A stretch of DNA of 14,927 nt from Treponema sp. (lineage in GTDB: Bacteria > Spirochaetota > Spirochaetia > Treponematales > Breznakiellaceae), in assembly GCA_031254175.1 (NCBI GenBank), contig JAIRUY010000136.1, positions 1 through 14,927 of the forward strand. Direction: 5' to 3'. The position numbers and the translations under genes are program-made. Shown in pieces: positions 14,041 to 14,927 of the stretch. The notes under the pieces were generated by a model. The model did no database searches, was not told the origin of the DNA, and was given only the letters and a program-made list of their open reading frames with translations. How positions within the stretch are numbered: position 1 is the first letter of the stretch; the number at the start of each line of letters is the position of its first letter.

Positions 14041-14724
14041 TTATCTTGCTTCTCTTGCCTCACGCGCTTCCCTTGCCTCACGTATCTCTCTTGCTTCACG
14101 CGCTTCCCTTGCGTCCAAAGTCATCGCCATTAACCATGCGAGGAATTCCAAAGATTCATTTCCAGAAATGCGAGCGCCAAACAAGGTTTCCATCGCCCTC
14201 CTGTCCGGATCATGCTGTGAAGTATCATTTGACGCGTTATTTGCGGTGACAGAAGCTTCCGGCAATAAAAACTGCTCTCCTGTAGGCAGCGGTTCTGCCG
14301 CTGTCCGCCTTTCTCCCTGATTAGCTCTGGCAGGGTTTACAAGTTCGACTATTTGCCCCGTATCCTTGAGTCCGGGACGCGGCGGCGCGCTGACTATGAT
14401 AATAACATTATCCCCTGCCCTCATTTGCAGAGCAGTAATCGCGTCCCTGGAAAGATCAATAACGCGGTTTAATGACGAGTCAATGCGTCCTATGATGGTT
14501 ATTTCAATTTCCCTTCCGTTAACAGGATTTTTAATTTTTACTTTTGAATTCATGGGGAGACTTGGGTGGGCGCCGACAAACCCCGGATTTGCCATAATCT
14601 GACTTGCCACACCGCTCATTGTAAAGTTTCCGGATCCGTCTTGGGCAAAACAGGGTAATATAAAAAACATTATAAGCAAAAGGCCAAAAACAAACTGTTT
14701 CTGCGTTAATTTTAAGAGCTTCAT
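14041..14724 (-). CDS. Exported double-psi beta-barrel (RlpA-like) protein with an Ala-Arg-Glu tail
   Basis: The 227-residue protein begins with a signal peptide (about residues 1-27, FGLLLIMFFILPCFA). The cysteine at 25 follows Leu-Pro and lacks a good lipobox, so ordinary cleavage is more likely. Residues 36-112 match the double-psi barrel of RlpA: GVASQIM, then GAHPSLPMNSKVKIKNPVNG, then VIDLSRDAITALQMRAGDNV. RlpA proteins bind or cleave denuded peptidoglycan; catalytic activity cannot be judged, but the family Asp in the IDLS strand is present. A low-complexity linker (113-175) leads to a short helix (about 190-203) and a 23-residue tail of Ala-Arg-Glu triplets (205-227). ATG 14724 has GGAG six bases upstream and its own promoter, just downstream of the 5S gene. 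Confidence 0.85.
   Translation of the reverse strand: MKLLKLTQKQFVFGLLLIMFFILPCFAQDGSGNFTMSGVASQIMANPGFVGAHPSLPMNSKVKIKNPVNGREIEITIIGRIDSSLNRVIDLSRDAITALQMRAGDNVIIIVSAPPRPGLKDTGQIVELVNPARANQGERRTAAEPLPTGEQFLLPEASVTANNASNDTSQHDPDRRAMETLFGARISGNESLEFLAWLMAMTLDAREAREAREIREAREAREAREAR
14045..14112 (-). repeat. 18-bp tandem repeat encoding Ala-Arg-Glu-Ala-Arg-Glu
   Basis: Three 18-base units lie at 14054-14071, 14072-14089 and 14090-14107, with partial units at both ends. Units one and three differ by a single base; unit two is changed in its second half and gives Ile instead of Ala. The period is a multiple of three, so unit gain or loss would keep the frame and only change tail length. Confidence 0.8.
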
Positions 14725-14757
14725 AATGGCTCCTTTTTTTAGACTCTCCCATATATA

Positions 14758-14785
14758 ATTATATAAAAAAATCGAAGTTTTTCAA
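14758..14785 (-). promoter_or_regulatory. Sigma70 promoter of the RlpA-like gene
   Basis: TTGAAA (14780-14785) and TATAAT (14758-14763) on the minus strand are 16 bases apart, in a very A+T-rich stretch. The start point would be near 14751, giving a leader of about 27 bases that includes AAAGGAG. It begins about 30 bases after the 5S gene. Confidence 0.65.
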
Positions 14786-14799
14786 GAAAATACGTTTTT

Positions 14800-14814
14800 A
14801 AAAAATAAAAAAAA
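14800..14814 (-). terminator. T-rich tract at the end of the 5S gene, probable rRNA operon end
   Basis: Directly after the 3' end of 5S, the minus strand reads eight T, one A and six T. There is no separate hairpin; if this terminates, the final 5S stems would have to serve as the stem. The new promoter directly downstream supports an operon end here. Confidence 0.5.
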
Positions 14815-14927
14815 GGCCTGGCAGCGACCTACTTTCCCGCCCCTTAGAGAGGCAGTATCATCGGCGCGGGAGGGCTTGACTTCCGAGTTCGGAAAGGGAT
14901 CGGGTATAACACCTCCGCAATGGCTAC
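14815..14927 (-). rRNA. rrf: 5S ribosomal RNA (5' end cut by window edge)
   Basis: Read on the minus strand, this is a 5S rRNA lacking only about the first ten bases of its 5' strand. The conserved CCGAACTCGGAAGT segment is present, as are the GCGCCGATGATACTGC region and the closing 3' strand CTGCCAGGCC, which would pair with the missing 5' end. About 113 bases are visible, fitting a gene of 115-120 bases. 23S and 16S genes are expected beyond the right edge. The next gene has its own promoter, so the rRNA operon probably ends here. Confidence 0.95.

Noticed and set aside
14646..14660. Lipoprotein signal in the RlpA-like protein at Cys25
   Set aside because: The context Ile-Leu-Pro-Cys lacks the small residue normally at -1, and a standard signal peptidase I site follows two to three residues later; loose spirochaetal lipoboxes leave a small doubt.
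1..14927. CRISPR arrays, tRNA genes, insertion sequences, riboswitches
   Set aside because: I saw no regularly spaced direct repeats other than the coding 18-bp units, no tRNA-like cloverleaf in the short gaps, no transposase-like protein, and no gap above 300 bases that could hold a large leader element.

Overview
The window looks like ordinary chromosome of a spirochaete, most likely a Treponema or close relative. The evidence is the set of protein families, the moderate G+C content, good Shine-Dalgarno sites, and two gene blocks whose order I remember from Treponema genomes: phoH-pgpH-ybeY-tlyC-TPR, and cheW-aminotransferase-nadK-recN-hypothetical. That memory was not checked here. I see no phage structural genes, transposases, CRISPR arrays or tRNAs.

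Left half, plus strand (1-7251). The window opens inside a gene for a beta-rich outer-membrane protein, probably LptD-like. A candidate sigma70 promoter and a tight operon follow: phoH, pgpH (HD-domain c-di-AMP phosphodiesterase family), ybeY, a CBS/CorC-domain gene (tlyC/corC family) and a secreted TPR protein with a FlgT/CsgG-like C-terminal part. The first genes overlap. A strong hairpin precedes the CBS gene, and a run of eight G forms the ribosome binding site of the TPR gene.

Right half, minus strand (14927 down to 7248). A 5S rRNA gene, cut by the window edge, ends at about 14815 in a T-rich tract. Next comes a secreted double-psi beta-barrel (RlpA-like) protein ending in an Ala-Arg-Glu repeat, with a consensus promoter. 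A second consensus promoter starts a tightly coupled set: cheW, a DegT-like PLP enzyme, nadK, recN and a helical protein of unknown function. After that comes a 0.4-kb stretch open in two overlapping same-strand frames, each encoding a plausible membrane-anchored coiled-coil protein. Last is an exported FN3-like protein gene that meets the TPR gene tail to tail, with the stop codons overlapping.

How the genes may work together: PhoH and YbeY point to RNA and ribosome quality control, PgpH to c-di-AMP turnover, and the CBS gene to the family linked with ion export and ribosome-associated functions. CheW, NadK and RecN serve chemotaxis, NADP supply and DNA repair; their linkage looks like conserved housekeeping synteny rather than one pathway. 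Five or six products (LptD-like, TPR, FN3-like, RlpA-like and the overlapping pair) belong to the cell envelope and are the least characterised part. The most interesting object is the overlapping gene pair at 8546-8963.
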